Both the position numbers and the translations under genes were made by a program. From CAG-390 sp964579135 (GTDB lineage Bacteria > Bacillota > Clostridia > Oscillospirales > CAG-272): DNA of 30,438 nt. The stretch is from assembly GCA_964579135.1 (NCBI GenBank), contig CAZOFD010000019.1, positions 1 through 30,438 on the forward strand. The letters run 5' to 3'. Positions 1-6,677 of this stretch are shown here, piece after piece (the first letter of the stretch is position 1; each line of letters begins with the position of its first letter). A model generated the notes under the pieces. The model worked only from the letters and a program-made list of their open reading frames with translations. It made no database searches and was not told where the DNA came from.

Positions 1-571
1 GTGGGCTTTCCGCGTTCGGAGATTTACTTGATAGTTCCCGTTTCGTTTCACCGAAGCGCTGGAAATGCACGATCTCGCGCTCGCGCAAAAATCGCAGTGC
101 GTCGCTTACGTCGGGGTCGTCGGAAAGACGCAAAAGATTGTCGTAAGTTACTCGCGCTTTTTGTTCCGCCGCCTGCGCTTCCGCAAGGTCGGCGAGCGGG
201 TCGCCCTTTATCCCGACGGAACGCATATCGTGCGGCACGCCCGAGGCGGATGCGGGGTAAACTGCCGTCGTATGGTCGACGAAATACGGCGCGAACGGCG
301 AGGACTCGATCCTTGATACGGAGAGGTCGCGCGTTAACTGGTAGACTATCGCGCCTATCATCTCCAAGTGCGCAAGCTCTTCGGTCGCGACGTCGGTAAG
401 GATGTCGCACACCTCGCGGTACGGCATAGCGTATCTTTGATTCATATATCGCATAGCCGCACCGAGCTCTCCGTCGGGACCTCCGAGCTGCGATATTATC
501 ATAGAGGCAAGCGTGGGATCGGGATTTTTTATCTTAACGGGGTATTCGAGCTTCTTTTCATATATCCACAT
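1..571 (-). CDS. cotJC: CotJC-type manganese catalase (partial, runs off left edge)
   Basis: Begins at an ATG (569-571) 12 bases after cotJB, with AGAGGG a suitable distance upstream, and stays open for 190 codons to the window edge. The N-terminus reads MWIYEKKLEYPVKIKNPDP, followed by GGPDGELGAAMRYMNQRYAMP and a TEELAHLEMI segment, all typical of the CotJC branch of dimanganese catalases. In this family the Glu and His residues of the EELAHLE helix bind the Mn2 cluster that disproportionates hydrogen peroxide. B. subtilis CotJC is about 189 residues, so probably only a few C-terminal codons are missing. CotJC is known as an inner spore-coat protein in Bacillus, but close homologues occur in anaerobes not known to sporulate, so a general peroxide-defence role is also possible. 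Family identity is very likely; cellular location is inferred. Confidence 0.95.
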   Translation of the reverse strand, partial: MWIYEKKLEYPVKIKNPDPTLASMIISQLGGPDGELGAAMRYMNQRYAMPYREVCDILTDVATEELAHLEMIGAIVYQLTRDLSVSRIESSPFAPYFVDHTTAVYPASASGVPHDMRSVGIKGDPLADLAEAQAAEQKARVTYDNLLRLSDDPDVSDALRFLREREIVHFQRFGETKRELSSKSPNAESP

Positions 572-583
572 TTTCGTACCCTC

Positions 584-877
584 TCAGTTTGCCGCATATT
601 CCCAAGGCTGGGGCAGGTCGCGGCGCGGTTCCGTGCTCGCGTCGACGCCGTTAACGGTAAGCATTCCGCAGTTCTTTTCGTATTCCGCGGCAACGAGTGC
701 GCGTTCGGCTCGCAGATTTGCAAGGCGAGATGCCGCTTCGCGACAGTCGGGATATACGTCGAGATAAAGGTTGACGTCGATTATCGAAAAATCAAGGCGG
801 CGAAGCGCGGTGGCGAGGTCACGGCATCCGCCGCAAGGGCAGGCGCACTGCGCGGGGGAGGTTCTTCTGTTATCCAC
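584..877 (-). CDS. cotJB: CotJB spore coat-associated protein
   Basis: A 97-residue protein. The hallmark stretch runs LRRLDFSIIDVNLYLDVYPDC and ends LTVNGVDASTEPRRDLPQPWEYAAN, matching CotJB's conserved Asp/Leu helix and its Trp-Glu-Tyr tail. The GTG at 875-877 is chosen because AAAGGAG lies 9 bases upstream; an open frame to 955 would add an unrelated Arg-rich extension with no ribosome binding site. The start overlaps the end of cotJA by 8 bases, showing translational coupling. A CACPCGGC cysteine cluster near the N-terminus (about residues 11-18) is not a feature I associate with CotJB and could bind metal or form disulfides. Role: accessory protein of the CotJ complex, function not established. 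Confidence 0.9.
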   Translation of the reverse strand: MDNRRTSPAQCACPCGGCRDLATALRRLDFSIIDVNLYLDVYPDCREAASRLANLRAERALVAAEYEKNCGMLTVNGVDASTEPRRDLPQPWEYAAN

Positions 878-1178
878 GGCGGCACGCTCCTTTGCCCGAC
901 GAGTGCGCAAGCGGCAGGTCGAGCGCGGCGAAAACCGTACCGCGTTCGAGAGCACGCTCGGGGTCGTATATATCTTCGAATTTTTGCAGCGGTGCGTAAG
1001 TTGCGCCGACGGGCAGTCCGCTTATGCCGTAGCGGCTTGTCGTATTTTCACAAAGCGCGTGACTTTGCGGCTCCGGGGCGCCGTGCGGTGCGGCGACGCG
1101 TGCCCCCGCTCGCGATTGTCGACAATATCCGTTGCGAGGCGCTCCGTACGGAGCGCCTCCGCCGTAGGTGTTCATCAT
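870..1178 (-). CDS. cotJA: CotJA spore coat-associated protein
   Basis: A 102-residue protein. The C-terminal half, around GATYAPLQKFEDIYDPERALERGTVFAALDLPL (given here as the family block at residues 58-90), matches the CotJA signature of a P/A-x-Q-x-W/F-x-x-I-Y-D-P motif followed by L-x-R-G-T-x-F-x-x-L-D-L-P. The first 50 residues are Gly/Pro/Arg-rich and poorly conserved. The ATG at 1176-1178 has AAAGGAG 8 bases upstream. First gene of the cotJA-cotJB-cotJC operon. In B. subtilis the three proteins form a coat complex that localises CotJC. Identification rests on the motif and on the intact three-gene order. Confidence 0.9.
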   Translation of the reverse strand: MMNTYGGGAPYGAPRNGYCRQSRAGARVAAPHGAPEPQSHALCENTTSRYGISGLPVGATYAPLQKFEDIYDPERALERGTVFAALDLPLAHSSGKGACRRG

Positions 1179-1209
1179 CGTTTACACTCCTTTTGCGGTG
1201 TTTTGTTAA

Positions 1210-1237
1210 TATTGTACGCTGCGGGGGCGTTTTTTGT
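1210..1237 (-). promoter_or_regulatory. possible sporulation-sigma promoter of cotJ
   Basis: Reading the minus strand upstream of cotJA, ACA is followed after 16 bases by CGTACAATA. This resembles the SigK pattern AC-N(16-17)-CATAnnnTA with one mismatch, and CGTACAAT is also one mismatch from the SigE -10 CATACAAT. No good SigE -35 is present and no TTGACA-type promoter is seen. In B. subtilis cotJ is SigE-dependent. Weak evidence from a short match. Confidence 0.3.
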
Positions 1238-1297
1238 CACAGAAAGCCTCTCTTTGTCGTAAACGGACAAATGCGAGAGCGTTTTTGCCGATAACTA

Positions 1298-1326
1298 TTG
1301 AAAACGCGAGCTAAATATTATATAAT
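1298..1326 (+). promoter_or_regulatory. promoter of miaA operon
   Basis: TTGAAA (1298-1303), a 17-base spacer and TATAAT (1321-1326) lie 31 bases before the miaA ATG. No other convincing promoter is seen before the downstream division genes, so it may drive a long transcript. Confidence 0.75.
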
Positions 1327-1357
1327 AAACGAAATTAATTTTGTGCGCGAGGTCGTG

Positions 1358-2311
1358 ATGAAAATGAAAAAGCGAAACGCCGCGGTTTTGGCGATCGTGG
1401 GACCGACCGCAACGGGAAAAAGTGCATTGGCGCTCGCTTTGGCTGAAAAATACGGCGGCGAGATCGTTTGCTGCGATTCTATGCAAGTCTATAAACTGAT
1501 GGACGTGGGGACGGCGAAGCCGACTGCCGACGAACGGGCGGCGGTGCCGCATCATACGGTTGATTTCGTAGACCCCCGTTGCCGATATTCGTGTGCGGAG
1601 TACGTTGCCGACGCGGACGCGGCGATCGCGGACGTGATCGCTCGCGGCAAATTGCCCGTGATATGCGGCGGAACGGGGCTTTACCTCGACGGCTTGCTTT
1701 ACGCTCCGTCGTACTGCGCGGGAGAGGGCGAGACGGCGCTCAGGCGCGAGCTCGAATCGCTTGCCGAAACGCCGGGGGGCAAAGAGATACTGCACGCAAG
1801 GCTTGCCGCGGCGGACCCCGAAAGCGCGTCTCGTATCCACCCGAACAACGTAAGGCGCGTCATACGAGCGATAGAAATATACGAAACGACGGGAGTGCCG
1901 AAGAGCGAGTTCGACCGCCGCGGAGGAGAGAAAAAGTACGAGCATCTCGTTATCGGCATAAGGCGCCCCGATCGCGAAGAGCAAAACCGACTTATCGACG
2001 AGAGAATCGGCAGAATGTTCGACGCCGGTCTCGTTAGGGAGACGGAGATGCTTGCCGATATGGGGATATTCGACGCGAACGCAACCGCCGCGCAGGCGAT
2101 AGGGTACAAGGAGATACTCGGTTATATTCGCGGCGAGTGCGGTCTTGCCGAGGCGCGAGAGCGGCTGCTTTTCGCAACGCGCAGGTATGCCAAACGGCAA
2201 CTTACTTGGTTCGGCGCGAAAAAGTACGTCGAATGGATCGACGTCACGCCCAACGGCATAGACCCGCTGAGTGTGGCGGGACAAGCGGTGGAAAAGTTCT
2301 TTTTCGATTGA
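1358..2311 (+). CDS. miaA: tRNA dimethylallyltransferase MiaA
   Basis: A 317-residue enzyme that transfers the dimethylallyl group to N6 of A37 in tRNAs reading UNN codons. Visible motifs are the P-loop GPTATGKS (residues 15-22), DSMQVYK, the DVGTAKPT segment, HHTVDFVDP, GGTGLYLDGLL, NVRRVIRAIEIYETTG, AAQAIGYKEILGY and the C-terminal ATRRYAKRQLTWF, all in family order and at normal length. The frame is open back to 1298, but the ATG at 1358 has GAGG 5 bases upstream, fits the family N-terminus and lies downstream of the promoter -10. First gene of the run leading to rluD. No hfq or mutL neighbour is seen. Confidence 0.97.
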   Translation: MKMKKRNAAVLAIVGPTATGKSALALALAEKYGGEIVCCDSMQVYKLMDVGTAKPTADERAAVPHHTVDFVDPRCRYSCAEYVADADAAIADVIARGKLPVICGGTGLYLDGLLYAPSYCAGEGETALRRELESLAETPGGKEILHARLAAADPESASRIHPNNVRRVIRAIEIYETTGVPKSEFDRRGGEKKYEHLVIGIRRPDREEQNRLIDERIGRMFDAGLVRETEMLADMGIFDANATAAQAIGYKEILGYIRGECGLAEARERLLFATRRYAKRQLTWFGAKKYVEWIDVTPNGIDPLSVAGQAVEKFFFD

Positions 2312-2354
2312 CGTTTTGACCGAAAACGAAAGGGCAAAATAAAAGGGGGAGAAT

Positions 2355-3842
2355 ATGCGGAAAGAAAGCAACGGCGGCGAAAAGCGAAGAGAGGCGAAAA
2401 TATACGATCGCGAGCGCTTCGGCGACGACGGTGCGGCAAGGACCCCTTTGCTTGATTGGGGCTACCTCGCGCGTGCTTTGACGAGGATAGGCGCAGCCGC
2501 GATGGCGGTGTGTATGGTCTTTTATTTCGCCTATCATCTTTATGCGCGTTTTACGCCCAAAGTCACGACGACGCTTGCCGTCGCGGCGGAGAAAAAGGTG
2601 TTTGCGTCTGCTACGGCATACACATTGCGTGAGGAAACGCCGCTGACTTCCGCATACGCGGATTACTATATAGACCCGCTTTTCGACGACGGCGAGCGCG
2701 TTGCAAAAGGCGAGGCTGTGGCGAACGCGTACGCGGGGGGAGACCGCGCGGACGTGAAAAAACGGCTCGACGACATAGATCGCGAGATTCGCATAGTCGA
2801 GTATGCTTTGGCTGGCGACGCGGAGTATTCGGGCGCGCAAGCGGTCTCCGCGCGCGCGGCGGAGGATTATAGATATCTGATGTCGGCGCTCTGCACGGGA
2901 GACGTTGCGGCTGCCGCGGCAACGTCGGAGACGTGGCGGAAGATGATGGGCAGAGCCGCCGTGCTGAACGGCGACGTCGAGACGTATTCCGCGCGCCTCA
3001 AAGAACTGAAGAGCGAAAGGCAGGCGGAGCTTGCGCGTCTCGGCAAAAGCGCCGCGGTGATATGCGCCGAGTCGGCGGGATATTATTATTCGGAGTGCGA
3101 CGGATACGAGGGCACCTTCGGCAAAGATCTTATAAGCGACTTTTCGGTAAGCGCTTTTGCCGAGGCGCGAGCGAGCGAGCCGTCGGACGCAGCGGGCAGT
3201 GCGGGCAAGATCGCGAACGCCTCCGAGTGGTATATTGCTTTCGAGGCGCCGTACGAGGATTTTGCGGATCTTCGCATCGGCAGCTCGTACGAGGTGCGCT
3301 TTACCGACAACGGCGGAATAAGTTGCCGAATGAAGCTCGAAAAACGGCTGTATTCCGACGGCGGCAACGCCGTGCTGCTGTTCTCGAGTAACCTTATGCC
3401 CGAGGGGATGCTGTATCTGCGCTGCCAAAGGATCGAGGTAGAGTCGGCAGAGTACGCCGGCTATCGCGTGCCCGTGTCCGCACTGAGATTTTACGACGGA
3501 GAAACGGGCGTGTTTACCCTGCACGGCGGATACGTTTTGTTTAGGCGTGTGGACGTGCTTTGGGAAAGCGACGGGTACTGCATAGTCGCAAGCTACGAGG
3601 CAAGCGAAAAAGGTGCGCCGCTTACGTATTGGGCGCTCGGATACGATTCGGACGGGCACGTCGGAGAATACGAGGGTATCCATTCGTTCGCGGAAGAAAA
3701 GGGTTGGCAAAAAACGGAGCGCGACAACGGCGGCGTGCCGCTCAAGAGCAACGAGACGTATCTTTATTATTATCACCTGTCGGCTTCCGAGGACGTAATA
3801 TTAACGGGAAAAGATCTTTATCACGGAAAGGTGCTTGGTTGA
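2355..3842 (+). CDS. HlyD-like membrane-anchored protein of the sepF cluster
   Basis: A 495-residue protein with a basic cytoplasmic N-terminus (about 1-42), one membrane span (about 44-64, AAAMAVCMVFYFAYHLYARF region), and a large extracytoplasmic part. Just after the membrane comes a barrel-sandwich-like stretch with DPLFDDGERVAKGEAVA (about 102-118), the G-x-x-V-x-x-G-x-x-L/V pattern of HlyD/biotinyl-lipoyl adaptors, then a helical section (about 130-230) and a second beta-rich part with PVSALRFYDGETGVFTL (about 372-388), typical of adaptor C-terminal lobes. The ATG has GGGGGAG just upstream. HlyD-like proteins of this kind are common directly before yggS-sepF in Clostridia; no ABC or RND partner is nearby, so it is unlikely to be a transport adaptor here. 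Function unknown, possibly linked to division or envelope assembly. Confidence 0.8.
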   Translation: MRKESNGGEKRREAKIYDRERFGDDGAARTPLLDWGYLARALTRIGAAAMAVCMVFYFAYHLYARFTPKVTTTLAVAAEKKVFASATAYTLREETPLTSAYADYYIDPLFDDGERVAKGEAVANAYAGGDRADVKKRLDDIDREIRIVEYALAGDAEYSGAQAVSARAAEDYRYLMSALCTGDVAAAAATSETWRKMMGRAAVLNGDVETYSARLKELKSERQAELARLGKSAAVICAESAGYYYSECDGYEGTFGKDLISDFSVSAFAEARASEPSDAAGSAGKIANASEWYIAFEAPYEDFADLRIGSSYEVRFTDNGGISCRMKLEKRLYSDGGNAVLLFSSNLMPEGMLYLRCQRIEVESAEYAGYRVPVSALRFYDGETGVFTLHGGYVLFRRVDVLWESDGYCIVASYEASEKGAPLTYWALGYDSDGHVGEYEGIHSFAEEKGWQKTERDNGGVPLKSNETYLYYYHLSASEDVILTGKDLYHGKVLG

Positions 3843-3843
3843 T

Positions 3844-4584
3844 ATGGAAAAACTTGATAACGCCGCGCGCGAAGCGCTTGCGGCGAATTACCGCTCGCTG
3901 TGCGGGCGTATAGGCGATGCCGCTCGCAAAGCTGGCAAGGAGCCGTGCGACGTGAAGTTTATCGCCGCCGTTAAGTATGCGACTGCGGAGGAGATCGATT
4001 TTTTGCACCGAGAGTGCGGGCTTTGCGATATAGGCGAAAATCGCGTAAATCACCTTTTGGAACATTGGGAAAAGCTCGAAGATCGCGACGGAATAAACGT
4101 GCATTTTATCGGCACGCTGCAATCCAACAAGGTCAAGTATATAATAGATAAGGTAAGCTTGATACATTCCCTCGATTCGGAAACGACGGCAAGGGAGATA
4201 GAGCGACAGGCGGCAAAGCGAGATATCCGCGTGCGTGTGCTCGTGGAGATAAACAGCGGCAGGGAAGCGTCTAAGGGCGGCGTTATGCCGGAGGACGCCG
4301 AGGCTTTTTGCCTTTTGCTGCGCGAATTGCCGCACGTCGAATTGGCGGGTTTTATGACAATGGCGCCCAAATGCGAAAAAAAAGTCGAATATACGGAATA
4401 TTTTGAAAAAACTTATCAACTTGTTCTTGACATTTGGCGAAAAAAACTTCATAATATAGGAGAGCTGATAGTGTCTATGGGTATGAGCGACAGCTTCGAA
4501 GAGGCGATATGCGCGGGGGCGACCTGCGTTCGCATCGGAGGGGCTCTTTTCGGGCGCACGACACCGCAGATCGGCGAACACTGA
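3844..4584 (+). CDS. yggS: YggS-family pyridoxal phosphate homeostasis protein
   Basis: A 246-residue PLP-binding TIM-barrel protein (YggS/YlmE/PLPBP). K44 in FIAAVKYA is the expected Schiff-base lysine; other family motifs are IGENRVN, VHFIGTLQSNKVKYI, SLDSETTAREI, EINSGREASKGG, GFMTMAPK and the phosphate-binding LIVSMGMSDSFEEAI followed by GATCVRIGGALFG. The ATG at 3844 lies one base after the HlyD-like stop (TGA-T-ATG). A TTG nine bases earlier is in frame but only three bases from the AAAGG, so ATG is preferred. The family buffers PLP and affects amino-acid balance; it has no known enzymatic turnover. Linkage with sepF is widely conserved in Gram-positives. Confidence 0.95.
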   Translation: MEKLDNAAREALAANYRSLCGRIGDAARKAGKEPCDVKFIAAVKYATAEEIDFLHRECGLCDIGENRVNHLLEHWEKLEDRDGINVHFIGTLQSNKVKYIIDKVSLIHSLDSETTAREIERQAAKRDIRVRVLVEINSGREASKGGVMPEDAEAFCLLLRELPHVELAGFMTMAPKCEKKVEYTEYFEKTYQLVLDIWRKKLHNIGELIVSMGMSDSFEEAICAGATCVRIGGALFGRTTPQIGEH

Positions 4585-4617
4585 ATTTAACAAATATTCC
4601 ATAATACGGAGGATAAA

Positions 4618-5109
4618 ATGGGACTTACTTCTTTCTTTAACAAGCCGAGGCAGGACAAGGACGATAATTACGACGAAAGCTACTATATGGAGGATTCCGA
4701 AGTCTCCGACGAGGAGCCCTCGGGCTTCGTAAGCGCGAACGAGCAACCCGTTGCAGCCCCCGCACCGGCACCGCAACGCACAAGCTATTCCGCAGTCGGT
4801 GCGCAGTCTTCTTCTTCGCCCGTTGCCATGAAACTGATGAAGCCCTCGACTTACGAAGAGGGAATGGGTATAGCCGATAAGCTGATCGAAGGGTGTGCGG
4901 TCGTTATGAATCTCGAAAACACCAATAAAGAGACGGCTGCGAATCTTATATATTTCCTCACGGGCGTTATATATGCCATTGACGGACATATGAAGCTCGT
5001 TTCCACCGATACCTATATGCTTACTCCTCATAATATGGAAGTTACCGAGGACGGTGCGGCGGACGAGGGTGCGGCGGACTATTCGTCGTTCGGCTCGTTC
5101 AATTATTGA
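4618..5109 (+). CDS. sepF: cell division protein SepF
   Basis: A 163-residue protein. The N-terminal MGLTSFFNK segment fits the membrane-binding amphipathic helix, followed by an acidic and Pro/Ala/Ser-rich linker (about 12-70), then the conserved SepF core KLMKPSTYEEGMGIADKLIEG, VVMNLENTNKETAANLIYFLTGVIYAIDG and a VSTDTYMLTPHNMEV C-terminal strand. SepF polymerises and tethers FtsZ to the membrane. The final 20 residues are an acidic, Tyr/Ser/Phe-rich tail (DEGAADYSSFGSFNY) beyond the usual core. AGGAGGATAAA-like site (CGGAGG) precedes the ATG with about 5 bases spacing. Sits between yggS and yggT as in many Bacillota. Confidence 0.96.
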   Translation: MGLTSFFNKPRQDKDDNYDESYYMEDSEVSDEEPSGFVSANEQPVAAPAPAPQRTSYSAVGAQSSSSPVAMKLMKPSTYEEGMGIADKLIEGCAVVMNLENTNKETAANLIYFLTGVIYAIDGHMKLVSTDTYMLTPHNMEVTEDGAADEGAADYSSFGSFNY

Positions 5110-5127
5110 TAGCTTTTTATAAACGTC

Positions 5128-5154
5128 GGGATGTCGCGAGATTTGCGACATCCC
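5128..5154 (+). promoter_or_regulatory. perfect hairpin between sepF and yggT
   Basis: GGGATGTCGC (5128-5137), a 7-base loop GAGATTT, then GCGACATCCC (5145-5154): a 10-bp perfect stem. No T-tract follows, so it is not a standard intrinsic terminator; it may be a processing or stability element separating sepF from the downstream message. Confidence 0.65.
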
Positions 5155-5226
5155 ATATTGCCTTATGATCATTCCGTGCGCAAACGCCAATGCGCGGAAA
5201 ACGTTGCTTGCGAAAGGTCTGCCGTC

Positions 5227-5505
5227 TTGAAATTGCTTATTTACGTCACGGTTACTTTTGTCGACGGATTTTTGGCTGCCGTACTTTTCGGGATGCTACT
5301 CCGTGCGATTTTATCTTATTTTTTGGACGAGAGTTGCGCGCTGATGTCTTTTTTGGCACTTGTGACGGAGCCGTTTATCGCGCCCGTTCGCTCGATCATC
5401 GACCGCTTCGATTTATTCGGCGGCTCGCCGATCGACGTTTCTTTTTTTCTGACTTGCGCTTTGATAGCGCTTGTCAGGATGATTTTGACGTTTGTTCCGA
5501 TATAA
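5227..5505 (+). CDS. yggT: YggT-family integral membrane protein
   Basis: A 92-residue protein with two hydrophobic segments (about 2-27 and 70-90) flanking the family motif LLRAILSYF...ALVTEPFIAPVRSIIDRF. YggT/YlmG proteins are small inner-membrane proteins coded beside sepF; a role in division-site or osmotic membrane organisation is suggested in the literature but no activity is known. TTG at 5227 is chosen: AAAGG lies 9 bases upstream and the protein then begins with the first membrane helix. The frame is open to 5131, but that would put the start inside the intergenic hairpin and add a polar extension not typical of the family. Confidence 0.88.
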   Translation: MKLLIYVTVTFVDGFLAAVLFGMLLRAILSYFLDESCALMSFLALVTEPFIAPVRSIIDRFDLFGGSPIDVSFFLTCALIALVRMILTFVPI

Positions 5506-5535
5506 CGAGATCGCTCTGCGAAAAAGGAGAAAGAT

Positions 5536-6651
5536 ATGGCTATTCCGAACAGCTTTAAAGAAAAATATTCTCTTTCCGGACCGTCGTATCCGAGCGAGCG
5601 CGCAGACGCCGCGCTCTCGGATCTTTTTGCGGTGTCGGGGAGACTTTACAATGATAAGTGTGCGCTGAAAGAGGAGCTCGAGAGGGTGTGCGCGGAACGC
5701 GACGCACTTCGCGCTCGGGTCGCGGAAATGCAAAAGCGGCTTGCCGAAGCCGAAAATGCGCGCGGGCAAACCTCTCGCCTTGAGAGCGAGACGACGTCGC
5801 GTCTCGACGCGATAGAGCGCGCAGTGTCCGACGTTTCGCTTAAGATCTGCGCAATTGCGAACGCGCTCGGCACGCAGTTGGCGTGTGGGGGCGCGGCGGA
5901 TATCGTACGGTCTGAGCCGTTTGAGCCGGAAGCGCAAATCAAGGAGCCGTGCGACCAAACGCCGGGGGCGAACGTATCGAGCACGGATTGCGAGACCGAT
6001 ACGGGCGAAAGCGAGCGTGACGCCGTTGCCTTGCCGACCGCGACGGAGCTCGACGAAAACGCGACGTGCGATATCGCTCTCGCGGAACCGAACGGCGACA
6101 GCGAGCTTGACGAGGACGGTATCGCGAGCGATACGGCAGAGAGCGACGCGGAGCAGAGTGATAATGCGATCGAAAGTTGCGAGGGTAAGTTTGATCTTGC
6201 GGATGAAAAATCCGCCGACGAACACCTTTCGGTGCCCCGAGAGGAGAATGCGTCGGAATGGGACAAGTCGTCTGTTTGCGGCGGCGAAAACGACGTTGCC
6301 GCGCCGAGCGAGGAGAGTGACGAGAGCGACGAGAACGTAGCGCACGAGCAAGACGAGAGCGACAACGTAAGCCGTATGCTTGCGGCTCTGTATTCCGTCG
6401 ACGGACCTATCACAAGCCTTGGCGACGGCGAGTCGCACGGCGACGCACAAACAGCGGTCGACGAAATCGACGGCGGAGAGGTCGACAAGGTTGACGACGG
6501 TGATACCGACGGCGACAACGGTGAGACTGCCGCAGCCGACGTTTGCGACGTCGAGCAAACGCAGGAAAGCGAATACGAGAGAGACGTAAGATCGTTTAAA
6601 GAAATGAAAAATTCTCTTGACGAGATCCGTCGCAGGATCCGAAACAAATAA
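5536..6651 (+). CDS. coiled-coil, highly acidic protein in the divIVA position
   Basis: A 371-residue protein I do not recognise by sequence. Residues about 25-115 are strongly heptad-like (ALKEELERVCAERDALRA, RVAEMQKRLAEAENA, then SRLDAIERAVSDVS), predicting a coiled coil. Residues about 130-340 are dominated by Asp, Glu, Ser, Ala and Gly with almost no hydrophobic runs, so probably disordered. The C-terminal 25 residues (RSFKEMKNSLDEIRRRIRNK) form a basic amphipathic helix. Gene order (sepF, yggT, this, ileS, lspA, rluD) puts it where divIVA usually lies, and ylmH is missing; the DivIVA N-terminal membrane motif is not evident. It could be a very divergent DivIVA/GpsB-like scaffold or an unrelated protein. 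ATG preceded by AAAAAGGAG-type site (AAAAGGAG at about 5520). Confidence 0.75.
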   Translation: MAIPNSFKEKYSLSGPSYPSERADAALSDLFAVSGRLYNDKCALKEELERVCAERDALRARVAEMQKRLAEAENARGQTSRLESETTSRLDAIERAVSDVSLKICAIANALGTQLACGGAADIVRSEPFEPEAQIKEPCDQTPGANVSSTDCETDTGESERDAVALPTATELDENATCDIALAEPNGDSELDEDGIASDTAESDAEQSDNAIESCEGKFDLADEKSADEHLSVPREENASEWDKSSVCGGENDVAAPSEESDESDENVAHEQDESDNVSRMLAALYSVDGPITSLGDGESHGDAQTAVDEIDGGEVDKVDDGDTDGDNGETAAADVCDVEQTQESEYERDVRSFKEMKNSLDEIRRRIRNK

Positions 6652-6677
6652 AAATCACGAAAGCAAGGAAACGAAAA

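Noticed and set aside
3835..3843. TTG start for yggS
   Set aside because: Only three bases from the ribosome site; ATG at 3844 is a stronger choice.
6652..6677. T-box riboswitch before ileS
   Set aside because: Only 26 bases separate ileS from the previous gene, leaving no room; ileS is instead inside an operon.
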